DNA of 14,671 nucleotides from Paracoccus sp. (in: a-proteobacteria) (GTDB taxonomy: Bacteria > Pseudomonadota > Alphaproteobacteria > Rhodobacterales > Rhodobacteraceae): positions 1 through 14,671 of the forward strand of contig JAGPGI010000025.1 of NCBI GenBank assembly GCA_018056045.1. Direction: 5' to 3'. The notes beneath the pieces were generated by a model, which had not been told where the DNA came from, ran no database searches, and saw only the letters and a program-made list of their open reading frames with translations. The translations under genes and the position numbers were made by a program. This document shows positions 1 to 7,073 of the stretch, one piece after another (the first letter of the stretch is position 1; the number at the start of each line of letters is the position of its first letter).

Positions 1-839
1 CCTCGGATGTGGCGACGCCCTATCGCTCGGCGCTGCTGGCGGCGCTGACGCAGGCCTTGCAACAGGCGGGCAAGGTCGCCCTGCTGATCAATACCGACCG
101 CAGCGATGGCGGCGCCGAGCAGGCGCTGCGTCAGGCGATCAGCTATCGCACCGATGCGGCGATCTTTCTGTCGGGGATGCCGGCGCGCTCGCTGGCGGAA
201 ACCTGCATGCGCAATGGCATGCGGCTGGTGCTGATCAACCGCGAGGACGAGCGCCCCGGCGCGCTGCGGCTGCGGCTTCACGATGCCGAGGCCGGGCAGC
301 GCGCGGTGGCGATCCTGAAGGCGGCCGGCTGCCGGCGGCTGGGTCTGGCCAGTTCCGGCGTCGGCACCGCCAGCATCGTTGAGCGCGAGCGCGGCTTTCG
401 CGAGGCGGCGCAGGCGGCCGGCATCGACTGGATCGAGGAACGCTTTGGCCCCACCGGCTATGAGACCGGGCAGAATCTGGGCATGGCGTTGCTGGCGCGT
501 GCGGACCGGCCGGACGGGATCTTCTGCACCACCGATCTTCTGGCCTGCGGGGTCATGGATGCGGCGCGCTGGCAGTTGGGCATCCGTGTGCCCGACGAGC
601 TGTCGCTGATCGGCTATGACAATATCGCGCAGGCCGGCTGGGACAGCTACGGGCTGACCACATTCTCGCAACCGATCGAGGACATGGCGGCGCAAAGCGT
701 GGCCTGGCTGTCTGCGGCGGCGGAGGATGATGATGCCGGGCAGGGTGATCCCGCCGCGATCGCCGAACTGGTCTTTGCGCCGCGACTGGTGCTACGCAAG
801 TCGGTGGCGCAGGGTTTTGTGCCGGGTCCCGCGGCCTGA
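1..839 (+). CDS. LacI-family transcriptional regulator, effector-binding part (5' end missing)
   Basis: This is the C-terminal part of a LacI/GalR-type DNA-binding regulator. The reading frame is open to the left edge (codon phase at position 3), so the GTG at position 9 is an internal codon and not a start. The N-terminal helix-turn-helix lies outside the window. What remains is a periplasmic-binding-protein-like sensor. It begins in the region that in LacI proteins reads like 'NPFYAELL..', continues through the subdomain repeat with 'VALLINTD', and holds the family signature 'GIFCTTDLLACGVMDAARWQ', then 'GIRVPDELSLIGYDN'. It ends with the usual 'PRLVLRKS' tail. The ligand cannot be read from the sequence; family members usually sense sugars or nucleotides. 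The stop is 36 nt before the first ATG at the cydD start, on the same strand, so it may be co-transcribed with cydDCABX or be an unrelated upstream gene. The family call is firm; the link to cyd is inference. Confidence 0.9.
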   Translation, partial: SDVATPYRSALLAALTQALQQAGKVALLINTDRSDGGAEQALRQAISYRTDAAIFLSGMPARSLAETCMRNGMRLVLINREDERPGALRLRLHDAEAGQRAVAILKAAGCRRLGLASSGVGTASIVERERGFREAAQAAGIDWIEERFGPTGYETGQNLGMALLARADRPDGIFCTTDLLACGVMDAARWQLGIRVPDELSLIGYDNIAQAGWDSYGLTTFSQPIEDMAAQSVAWLSAAAEDDDAGQGDPAAIAELVFAPRLVLRKSVAQGFVPGPAA

Positions 840-862
840 AGGGCCGTCGATACGCCACGGAC

Positions 863-868
863 GGGAAG
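863..868 (+). promoter_or_regulatory. Ribosome binding site ahead of the duplicated cydD start
   Basis: GGGAAG lies 7 nt before the ATG at 876, an ideal distance, but 21 nt before the ATG at 890 that opens the long cydD frame. The site therefore appears to load ribosomes onto the upstream five-codon mini-ORF. No other Shine-Dalgarno-like run sits close to position 890. Confidence 0.5.
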
Positions 869-875
869 TTTCCGG

Positions 876-903
876 ATGAGTGATGCCGCATGAGTGATGC
901 CGC
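876..903 (+). repeat. Perfect 14-bp tandem duplication across the cydD start codon
   Basis: ATGAGTGATGCCGC occurs twice head to tail (876-889 and 890-903). Each copy begins with an ATG. Because 14 is not a multiple of three, the first copy opens a separate mini-ORF (Met-Ser-Asp-Ala-Ala-stop, 876-893). Its TGA overlaps the second ATG as ATGA, the geometry of translational coupling. The second copy is the start of cydD. Confidence 0.9.
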
Positions 904-2530
904 GACCGAAGCCGCGACCGAAGGCGGGGCCGGCGCCGCAAGGCGGGCTCTCACGACGGAATGGCCGCATCTGCGGCGCGCGGCGGTGCTGTCGGTGGCG
1001 GCGGGGTTGTTGTGGCTGCCGCTGGCGGGTGCTGCCGCGCTGGCCCTTGCCGGGCTGATCGAGGGGCGGCTTTCGGTGCCGGCGCTGATCGGCTTCATGC
1101 TTTTTGGCGCCTTGCGCGCCCTGCTGGCCAATCTGGCCGAGGCGCAGGCGCAGCGCATTGCGCTGGCCGGGCTGTCGCGGCTGCGGGGTGGCCTGCTGGC
1201 GCGGGTTTCCCGGCTGGCCCGACTGCCGCGCGCGGGGGGCTTTGCCGCGCTGGCCGGGGATCAGGCGGCGCTGATCCGCCCCTATGCGGCGCGCTATGTG
1301 CTGGCGCAGATGCGGGTGGCGGTGCTGCCGGCGGCGGTTCTGGTATGCGCGTTTTTCACCGCATGGGCGGCGGGGATCATCCTGCTGATCGCGGGGCCGG
1401 CGATCCCGGTCTTCATGGCGCTGATCGGCCACGCCGCCGGCCGCGCCAGCCGCGAGCAGTTGCAGGACATGGAAAGCATGGGCGCGCTTCTGGCCGACCG
1501 GGCGGGCGCGCTGGCCGATATCCGGCTTCTGGGCGCCACGGCGGCGCTGGGCCGCGATTTCGCGCGCGCGGCCGAGGCCATGCGCCGGACCAGCATGCGG
1601 GTGCTGGCCATCGCCTTCCTGTCCTCGACGGTGCTTGAGCTTTTCGCCGCGCTGGGCATCGCCATGATGGCGGTATTTTGCGGGTTTTCCCTGCTGGGCG
1701 AGATCGGCTTCGGCACCTGGGGCGCGCCGCTTTCGCCGGCACAGGCGCTGTTTCTGCTGCTGATCGCGCCCGAGTTCTTTCAGCCGCTGCGCGATCTGGC
1801 GGCGGCGTGGCATGACCGCGCTTCGGCCGATGCCGCGGCGCAGGCGCTGGCCGAAGCCGAGGCTCCGCAGCCGCTGATTGCGGGGCAGGGCGGGCCGGCG
1901 CCGGCCGTGCCTCGCACCGGCCTGAGCCTGCGCGGGCTTGTCTGCCGCGGCATCACCTTCCCCGATCTGGATTTGCCCGCGGGCGCGGCGCTGGCCGTCA
2001 CCGGCGCCAGCGGCGGCGGCAAATCGACGCTGCTGCGGCTGATCGCGGGGCTCGAGCAACCGGATGCCGGCGCGATCTGGCTGGACGGGGTGTCGCTGGG
2101 CGACGGCAATGCCGATGCATGGCGCGCCGGTCTGGGCTGGATGCCGCAGGGGGTGCATTTTCTCGACGACACGCTCGAGACCAATCTGCGCATGGGCCGG
2201 TCGGGCGATCTGGCCCCGGCGCTGGACATGGCCGCCGCCGCGCATCTGGTCGCAGCGCTGCCCCAAGGGCTGGCGAGCCGTCTGGGCGAGCGTGGCGCGG
2301 GGCTCTCGGGTGGCGAGGCGCGGCGGCTGACGCTGGCCCGGGCGCTGCATGGCGCGCCGCGGCTGATTCTGGCCGATGAGCCGACGGCCGATCTGGACGC
2401 GGTCACGGCGGCCGAGGTGACGCGCGGGCTGCTGGCGGCGCATCGCAAGGGTGCGGGGCTGATCGTCGCCAGCCATGATCCGGCGCTGATCGCCGCGATC
2501 GGGCGCGAATACCGGCCGGGGGCGGGCTGA
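890..2530 (+). CDS. cydD: CydD: ABC transporter subunit of the cysteine/glutathione exporter for cytochrome bd assembly
   Basis: CydD pairs with CydC in an inner-membrane ABC exporter that sends cysteine and glutathione to the periplasm and is required to mature cytochrome bd. The 546-residue protein has a hydrophobic transmembrane domain (about residues 25-310) with the CydD-like stretch 'LLLIAPEFFQPLRDLAAAWH'. A complete ATPase domain follows: Walker A GASGGGKST at 372-380, the Q-loop in 'GWMPQG', ABC signature LSGGE at 472-476, Walker B 'LILADEP' with D496/E497, and the H-loop histidine at 529. The size is slightly below the roughly 590 residues of the E. coli protein. The start is taken as the ATG at 890, since the ATG at 876 is closed after five codons. 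The TGA overlaps the cydC ATG by one base (TGATG). Assignment as CydD and not CydC rests on gene order and the 'APEFFQPLR' stretch. Confidence 0.93.
   Translation: MSDAATEAATEGGAGAARRALTTEWPHLRRAAVLSVAAGLLWLPLAGAAALALAGLIEGRLSVPALIGFMLFGALRALLANLAEAQAQRIALAGLSRLRGGLLARVSRLARLPRAGGFAALAGDQAALIRPYAARYVLAQMRVAVLPAAVLVCAFFTAWAAGIILLIAGPAIPVFMALIGHAAGRASREQLQDMESMGALLADRAGALADIRLLGATAALGRDFARAAEAMRRTSMRVLAIAFLSSTVLELFAALGIAMMAVFCGFSLLGEIGFGTWGAPLSPAQALFLLLIAPEFFQPLRDLAAAWHDRASADAAAQALAEAEAPQPLIAGQGGPAPAVPRTGLSLRGLVCRGITFPDLDLPAGAALAVTGASGGGKSTLLRLIAGLEQPDAGAIWLDGVSLGDGNADAWRAGLGWMPQGVHFLDDTLETNLRMGRSGDLAPALDMAAAAHLVAALPQGLASRLGERGAGLSGGEARRLTLARALHGAPRLILADEPTADLDAVTAAEVTRGLLAAHRKGAGLIVASHDPALIAAIGREYRPGAG
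899..922 (+). repeat. 12-bp tandem repeat in the cydD N-terminus
   Basis: GCCGCGACCGAA occurs twice in tandem (899-910 and 911-922), encoding a repeated Ala-Ala-Thr-Glu unit. It overlaps the end of the 14-bp duplication by five bases. It keeps the frame and lies in the poorly conserved cytoplasmic N-terminus. Confidence 0.85.
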
Positions 2531-4092
2531 TGCGGCGGGTCTGGCAGGTCATGGCCGCAGGCGGCGGCATGGGCCGGGCCGCCGCGCTGGCGGCGCTGGT
2601 GCTGCTGGCCGGCAGCGGCCTTCTGGCGCTGTCGGGCTGGTTCATCACCGCCTCGGCCATCGCCGGGATGACGGCGGGGGTGATGTTTGACGTGTTCCGC
2701 CCGGCGGCTTCGGTCCGGGGGCTGGCGCTGATCCGCACCGGGGCGCGCTACGCCGAACGGATGCTGGGCCATGACGCCACACTGCGCGCCGTCGCCGGCC
2801 TGCGTGGCGCGGTGCTGGCGGGGCTTGCCGCGCTGCCATGGCCCGAGCAGCAGCGCCTGCGCCGTGGCCCGGCGCTGGCGCGCGTGGTCGCCGATACCGA
2901 TGCGCTGGACGGGCTGCCCTTGCGCATTGTCCTGCCGGCACTGGCAGCGCTGCTGGCATTTGCCGGGGCATTCGCGCTGATTGCGTGGCTGGCGGGCTGG
3001 CAGATGGCGGTCTGGATCTGCGGCGCGCATCTGGGGCCGGCGCTGGCGGCGGCCGGCTGGGGCTTGCGGCGCGCCACCGGTCTGGCGCGGCAGGCGCTGC
3101 GGGCCGAGCGCGATTTTCGCAGCCATGCGCTGGACCTGGTGGCAGTGCGCGACGATCTCGCGGTACATGGCCGCCTGCCGGCGCAGATCGCCCGCGCCAT
3201 GGCGGCCGAGGCCGAGGCCGCCCGCCTGACCGCCCGGCTTGATGCGGTCGAGCGGGCCGTCGCACTGACGCAGGAACTGGCGCGCATCGTCGCCATGGCC
3301 GGGGCGCTGGGGCTGGGCGCGACCGGGATCCGGCTGGGAATGTTTGGCCCCGCCATCGCCGCCATGTGCTTTTTCGCCGCCATGGCGCTGGCCGAGGCGA
3401 CCGCCCCCCTGCGCCGCGCCGTCGCCGATTGGGGCCGCATCCGTGACGCCGCAGATCGCGTGGCGCCGATGCTGGAACAGACCATGCCGGCCCCGGTCCC
3501 CGCCGTCCCGGCCCTGCCGCTGCGCATCGCGGATCAGATGGTTCCGGCGGGCGGGGTGCTGGCCATTTCCGGCCCCAGCGGTGCCGGCAAATCGACGCTG
3601 CTGGGCCAGATTGCCGGGCTGATCCCGCCTGCGCCCGAGCAGGACATCACGTTGGCAGGCCGCCCCATTTCCGACTGGCCCGAGCCGGAACTGCGCGCCG
3701 GCCTTGTCCTTGTGCCGCAGCGCGTGGCGCTGATCGCGGGCAGCCTGCGCGAGAATCTGGCGCTGGCCAGCCCCGCCGCCAGTGACGACGACATGCGCGA
3801 GGTCCTGCGCGCCATGCGGCTGGACCAGTTGCGCGGCGGCCTCGATCTGCGTCTGGGCGATGCGGGCGCCGGCCTTTCGGGCGGCGAGATGCGGCGAGTC
3901 GCGCTGGCCCGCGCGCTGCTGCGCAAGCCGCAGATTCTGCTTCTGGATGAGCCGACCGAGGGGCTGGACGAGGCTACCGCACGCCATGTCATAGATGAGA
4001 TCATCCAGCGATCCCAAGGGTCTGCGCTGGTTTTCGCCTCGCATCGGGCATCGGATCTGATGCGGGCTGCATTGCATATCAGGCTGGATTAG
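2530..4092 (+). CDS. cydC: CydC: ABC transporter subunit of the cysteine/glutathione exporter for cytochrome bd assembly
   Basis: CydC is the partner half-transporter of CydD in the inner membrane. The 520-residue protein opens with family hallmarks: 'LLALSGWFITASAIAG' in the first transmembrane helix, then 'RPAASVRGLALIRTGARYAE' and 'RMLGHDATLR', which closely match the conserved CydC loop of E. coli. Transmembrane helices run to about residue 310. The ATPase domain holds Walker A GPSGAGKST at 348-356, the Q-loop in 'VLVPQR', signature LSGGE at 449-453, Walker B 'ILLLDEP' with D473/E474, and the H-loop histidine at 505. Both halves of the CydDC pair thus have intact catalytic motifs. The ATG overlaps the cydD stop by one base, indicating coupled translation. 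The gap to cydA is about 31 nt with no visible terminator. Confidence 0.94.
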   Translation: MRRVWQVMAAGGGMGRAAALAALVLLAGSGLLALSGWFITASAIAGMTAGVMFDVFRPAASVRGLALIRTGARYAERMLGHDATLRAVAGLRGAVLAGLAALPWPEQQRLRRGPALARVVADTDALDGLPLRIVLPALAALLAFAGAFALIAWLAGWQMAVWICGAHLGPALAAAGWGLRRATGLARQALRAERDFRSHALDLVAVRDDLAVHGRLPAQIARAMAAEAEAARLTARLDAVERAVALTQELARIVAMAGALGLGATGIRLGMFGPAIAAMCFFAAMALAEATAPLRRAVADWGRIRDAADRVAPMLEQTMPAPVPAVPALPLRIADQMVPAGGVLAISGPSGAGKSTLLGQIAGLIPPAPEQDITLAGRPISDWPEPELRAGLVLVPQRVALIAGSLRENLALASPAASDDDMREVLRAMRLDQLRGGLDLRLGDAGAGLSGGEMRRVALARALLRKPQILLLDEPTEGLDEATARHVIDEIIQRSQGSALVFASHRASDLMRAALHIRLD

Positions 4093-4123
4093 GCTGAACT
4101 TCAGGGCAAGTTTGGGGGTGCTC

Positions 4124-5719
4124 ATGGAAATAGGTGTTGTCGAGCTGTCGCGACTGCAATTTGCAACCACCGCGATGTTTCATTTTCTGTTCGTTCCCCT
4201 GACGTTGGGGCTTTCCGTCATCGTCGCCATCATGGAGACGGTCTATGTCATGACCGACCGCCCGATCTGGCGGCAGATGACCAAGTTCTGGGGCGCGCTG
4301 TTTGGCATCAACTTTGCCATCGGCGTCGCCACCGGCATCACCATGGAATTTCAGTTCGGCATGAACTGGGCCTATTATTCGCATTATGTCGGCGACATCT
4401 TCGGCGCGCCTCTGGCGATGGAGGGGCTGATGGCCTTCTTCATGGAGGCGACCTTCGTCGGCCTGTGGTTCTTTGGCTGGGACCGGCTCAGCAAGCGTGC
4501 GCATCTGATGGTGGGCTGGCTGGTGGCGATCGGCACTAATTTCTCGGCGCTGTGGATCCTGATCGCCAATGGCTGGATGCAGTTCCCGGTCGGCGCGCAG
4601 TTCAACCCCATTACCATGCGGATGGAGCTGACCAGCTTTTTCGATGTCGCCCTGAACCCGGTGGCGCAGGCGAAATTCGTTCACACCGCCAGCGCGGGCT
4701 ATGTCTGCGGCTCGGTTTTCGTGCTGGGGGTCTCGTCCTGGTATCTGCTCAAGGGGCGGCATATCCAGCTTGCGCGGCGCTCGATCGCGGTGGCCGCGGC
4801 CTTTGGGCTGGCGGGGGTCATGTCGGTGATCGTTCTGGGCGACGAATCCGGCTATGACGCGGGCGAGAACCAGAAGATGAAGATGGCCGCCATCGAGGCC
4901 ATGTGGAAAACCGAACCTGCCCCCGCCAGCTTTACCCTGGTCGGCATCCCCGATCAGGCCGCGCATGAGACGAAATGGGCGATCCATATTCCCTATGTGA
5001 TGGGCCTGATCGGCACCCGCTCGCTGACGCAGCAAATCGCCGGCATCGACCAGCTGGTGGCGCGGGCTCATGACCGGGTGCGCAATGGCATCGTCGCCTA
5101 TGACCTGCTGATGCAGATCCAGGCGCAGCGCAACAGCGGCGTCGATCCCGCCCTGATCGCCCGCTTTCGCCAGCATGAACACGATCTGGGCTATGCGCTT
5201 TTGCTGAAAACCCGGGTCGAGGACCCCCGTCAGGCGACCGAGGAACAGATCGCACAGGCCGCCGCCGATACCGTCCCGCATGTCTGGCCGATCTTCTGGG
5301 CCTTCCGCATCATGGTCGGTCTGGGCTTTGGCATGCTCTGCATGATGGGCTATTTCTTCTGGCGCGCCTCGTTCCGCCGGATGAGTTTTCCCAGATGGGC
5401 GCTGTGGCTGGCGGTGATCGCGACGCCCGCGCCATGGATCGCCATCGAAATGGGCTGGATCGTCGCCGAATACGGCCGCCAGCCCTGGACCGTGGCCGAG
5501 GTCCTGCCGACCGCGCTATCCGTCAGCCACCTGACCGTGGCCGAGGTGGCAGTGACGCTGGCGGGCTTCGTGCTGCTTTATTCGGCGCTGTTCGTGGTCG
5601 AGATGGGATTGATGTTCAAATATATCCGCAAGGGCCCGCATGAGGATGTCGCCCTGACCGAGGACTGGATGCGACGGCATGAGGACCGGCTCTCGGGCCG
5701 GGCGGAGGTGGCGAAATGA
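4124..5719 (+). CDS. cydA: Cytochrome bd ubiquinol oxidase subunit I (CydA)
   Basis: CydA is the haem-bearing subunit of the bd quinol:O2 oxidoreductase, a high-affinity terminal oxidase in the inner membrane. It follows E. coli CydA almost residue for residue. H20 corresponds to E. coli H19 (haem d/b595 site), H187 to H186 and M397 to M393 (haem b558 ligands), and E449 in 'GWIVAEYGRQPW' to E445. The E100 and E108 carboxylates of 'MEGLMAFFMEATF' are also present. The quinol loop (about 250-380) keeps 'NQKMKMAAIEAMW', and its length is only about three residues different from E. coli, so this is the long-Q-loop (L) subtype and not CIO. The start chosen is ATG 4124, preceded by GGGGG at 4114-4118, giving 531 residues that line up with the E. 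coli N-terminus. In-frame TTG 4112 and GTG 4118 are alternatives. The stop overlaps cydB by 4 nt. Confidence 0.97.
   Translation: MEIGVVELSRLQFATTAMFHFLFVPLTLGLSVIVAIMETVYVMTDRPIWRQMTKFWGALFGINFAIGVATGITMEFQFGMNWAYYSHYVGDIFGAPLAMEGLMAFFMEATFVGLWFFGWDRLSKRAHLMVGWLVAIGTNFSALWILIANGWMQFPVGAQFNPITMRMELTSFFDVALNPVAQAKFVHTASAGYVCGSVFVLGVSSWYLLKGRHIQLARRSIAVAAAFGLAGVMSVIVLGDESGYDAGENQKMKMAAIEAMWKTEPAPASFTLVGIPDQAAHETKWAIHIPYVMGLIGTRSLTQQIAGIDQLVARAHDRVRNGIVAYDLLMQIQAQRNSGVDPALIARFRQHEHDLGYALLLKTRVEDPRQATEEQIAQAAADTVPHVWPIFWAFRIMVGLGFGMLCMMGYFFWRASFRRMSFPRWALWLAVIATPAPWIAIEMGWIVAEYGRQPWTVAEVLPTALSVSHLTVAEVAVTLAGFVLLYSALFVVEMGLMFKYIRKGPHEDVALTEDWMRRHEDRLSGRAEVAK
5704..5710 (+). promoter_or_regulatory. 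Ribosome binding site of cydB inside cydA
   Basis: GGAGGTG, a near-consensus Shine-Dalgarno run, ends 5 nt before the cydB ATG at 5716 and lies within the last codons of cydA. It fixes the cydB start and suggests cydB can be initiated independently as well as by coupling. Confidence 0.7.
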
Positions 5720-6879
5720 TCCTGTTCGAGCTGGTTCCCTTTGAATTCCTGCGCGTGGTCTGGTGGCTGCTGATCGGGGTCATGCTGATCGCATTCGCGC
5801 TGACCGATGGCTTTGACATGGGCACGGGGGTGCTTTTGCCCTTTGTCGCCCGCACCGATCTGGAACGCCGCGTGGTCATCAACACCGTCGGCCCGGTCTG
5901 GGAGGGCAATCAGGTCTGGTTCGTCCTTGGCGGCGGCTCGATCTTTGCGGCATGGCCGCCGCTTTATGCGATCAGTTTCTCGGGCTTTTACATGGCCATG
6001 TTCCTGATCCTGATGGCGCTGATCCTGCGGCCCGTGGCCTTCAAGTATCGCAGCAAGCGCGAGGGGAAGCGCTGGCGGGCGATGTGGGACCGGGCGCTGT
6101 TCATCGGCGGCTTTGTCCCGGCGCTTCTGTTCGGGGTGGCGGTGGGCAATGTCCTTCTGGGCGTGCCCTTTCACCTGACCCCCGACCTGATGCCGGTCTA
6201 TGAGGGTGGGCTTTTCGGCAAGTTTTTCGGCCTCTTGCGGCCCTTCGCGCTGCTCTGCGGGCTGGTCTCGCTGGCGATGGCGGTGATGCTGGGCGCCGGC
6301 TGGCTGGTTCTCAAGACCGAGGGCGTCATTCAGGACCGTGCCCGCGCCATCGGCCGGCCGGCGGCATTGCTGGCGCTGGTGGGCTATCTGCTGGGCGGGG
6401 TCTGGCTGGCATTCGGCATTCAGGGCTATGCCTTCATGACCGAGCCGCCCCATGATGGCCCCTCGAACCCTTTGCTGCATCAGGTCACGCATGACGGCAG
6501 CTGGTTGATCGCCTATGCCGAACGCCCGTGGATCGCGATTGCGCCATGCCTGGGCGTCCTTGGCCTGCTGATGGCCTGTCGCGCCATGGGCCGGCGGGGC
6601 GAGCTGTCGCCCCTGGGTTGGGCGCAGCTTGGGGTGTTTGGCATGATCTCCTCGGTCGGGCTGGTGATGTTTCCCTTCATCCTGCCCTCGAACACCCATC
6701 CCGACAGCTCGCTTTCGGTCTGGGACGCCTCGTCCTCGCATCTGACGCTGTTCGTGATGCTGGTGGGCGGCGCGATCTTTTTGCCGCTGATCATGGTCTA
6801 CACGGCCTGGGTTTACCGCGTTCTCTGGGGCAAGGTGACCCCGGAGGAGGTCGAGAACCCCGACACGCACGCCTACTGA
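5716..6879 (+). CDS. cydB: Cytochrome bd ubiquinol oxidase subunit II (CydB)
   Basis: CydB is the second large membrane subunit of cytochrome bd. The 387 residues compare with 379 in E. coli, and the protein is very hydrophobic with about eight to nine predicted membrane helices. Hallmarks are 'WWLLIGVMLIAFALTDGFDM' near the N-terminus (D34 matching E. coli D29), 'GNQVWFVLGGGSIFAAWPPL', 'FSGFYMAMFL', 'RPVAFKYRSKREGKRWR', and near the C-terminus 'MFPFILPSNTHPDSSLSVWD' and 'SSSHLTLFVM'. The residue matching E. coli D58 is glutamate (E63, in 'PVWEGNQVW'). The ATG overlaps the cydA stop as ATGA with a strong Shine-Dalgarno run upstream. cydX follows after 12 nt. Confidence 0.97.
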   Translation: MILFELVPFEFLRVVWWLLIGVMLIAFALTDGFDMGTGVLLPFVARTDLERRVVINTVGPVWEGNQVWFVLGGGSIFAAWPPLYAISFSGFYMAMFLILMALILRPVAFKYRSKREGKRWRAMWDRALFIGGFVPALLFGVAVGNVLLGVPFHLTPDLMPVYEGGLFGKFFGLLRPFALLCGLVSLAMAVMLGAGWLVLKTEGVIQDRARAIGRPAALLALVGYLLGGVWLAFGIQGYAFMTEPPHDGPSNPLLHQVTHDGSWLIAYAERPWIAIAPCLGVLGLLMACRAMGRRGELSPLGWAQLGVFGMISSVGLVMFPFILPSNTHPDSSLSVWDASSSHLTLFVMLVGGAIFLPLIMVYTAWVYRVLWGKVTPEEVENPDTHAY

Positions 6880-6891
6880 AAGGATACGCGC

Positions 6892-7014
6892 ATGTGGTAT
6901 TTCGCATGGATGCTGGGACTGCCGCTGGCGGCGGGTTTCGCGGTGCTGAACGCGATGTGGCTGGAACTGGACGAGGACCGCCGCATGCTGGAAGGCCGCG
7001 ACATGGACGCCTGA
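6892..7014 (+). CDS. cydX: CydX, small subunit of cytochrome bd oxidase (40 residues)
   Basis: This 40-residue single-helix protein begins MWYFAWMLGLPLAAGF, nearly identical to the start of E. coli CydX (MWYFAWILG...). CydX is the small subunit that binds CydA and is needed for a stable, active bd oxidase with its haems in place. It has one hydrophobic segment (about residues 3-23) followed by an acidic, charged tail (ELDEDRR...GRDMDA). A Shine-Dalgarno run AGGA (6881-6884) is 7 nt before the ATG. It follows cydB by 12 nt in the standard cydABX order. It is short enough to be missed by automated gene callers. Confidence 0.95.
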   Translation: MWYFAWMLGLPLAAGFAVLNAMWLELDEDRRMLEGRDMDA

Positions 7015-7033
7015 CCCCTGCATGGCGCAGGGG
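7015..7033 (+). terminator. Short GC hairpin just after cydX
   Basis: CCCCTGC (7015-7021) and GCAGGGG (7027-7033) form a 7-bp perfect stem with a 5-nt loop, starting directly after the cydX stop. There is no T-run after it, so it is not a classical intrinsic terminator. It could stabilise the cyd mRNA 3' end or weaken read-through into the aminotransferase gene 59 nt downstream of cydX. Confidence 0.3.
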
Positions 7034-7073
7034 GGGCTTGCGCGGCGGCCCTGAATGGGATTTTCCTGCGCAC

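Noticed and set aside
844..864. Inverted repeat CCGTC / GACGG between lacI and cydD as a LacI operator or hairpin hiding the ribosome binding site
   Set aside because: The arms are only 5 bp with an 11-nt spacer, and there is no CG-centred LacI-type palindrome; chance is likely in GC-rich DNA.
4094..4104. Small palindrome CTGAA-C-TTCAG between cydC and cydA
   Set aside because: The 5-bp arms with a 1-nt centre cannot form a hairpin and are too short to call an operator without comparative support.
647..4170. Very long minus-strand open frames (647-2476 and 1780-4170) opposite cydD and cydC
   Set aside because: They are rich in Arg, Gln, Pro and Ala, show no domain motifs, and lie opposite genes with intact ABC motifs. 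Such antisense frames are normal in GC-rich DNA.
6528..7073. Upstream extension of the aminotransferase frame into cydB and cydX
   Set aside because: This part is out of frame with the well-supported cydB and cydX genes. Family homology starts only after the ATG at 7074.
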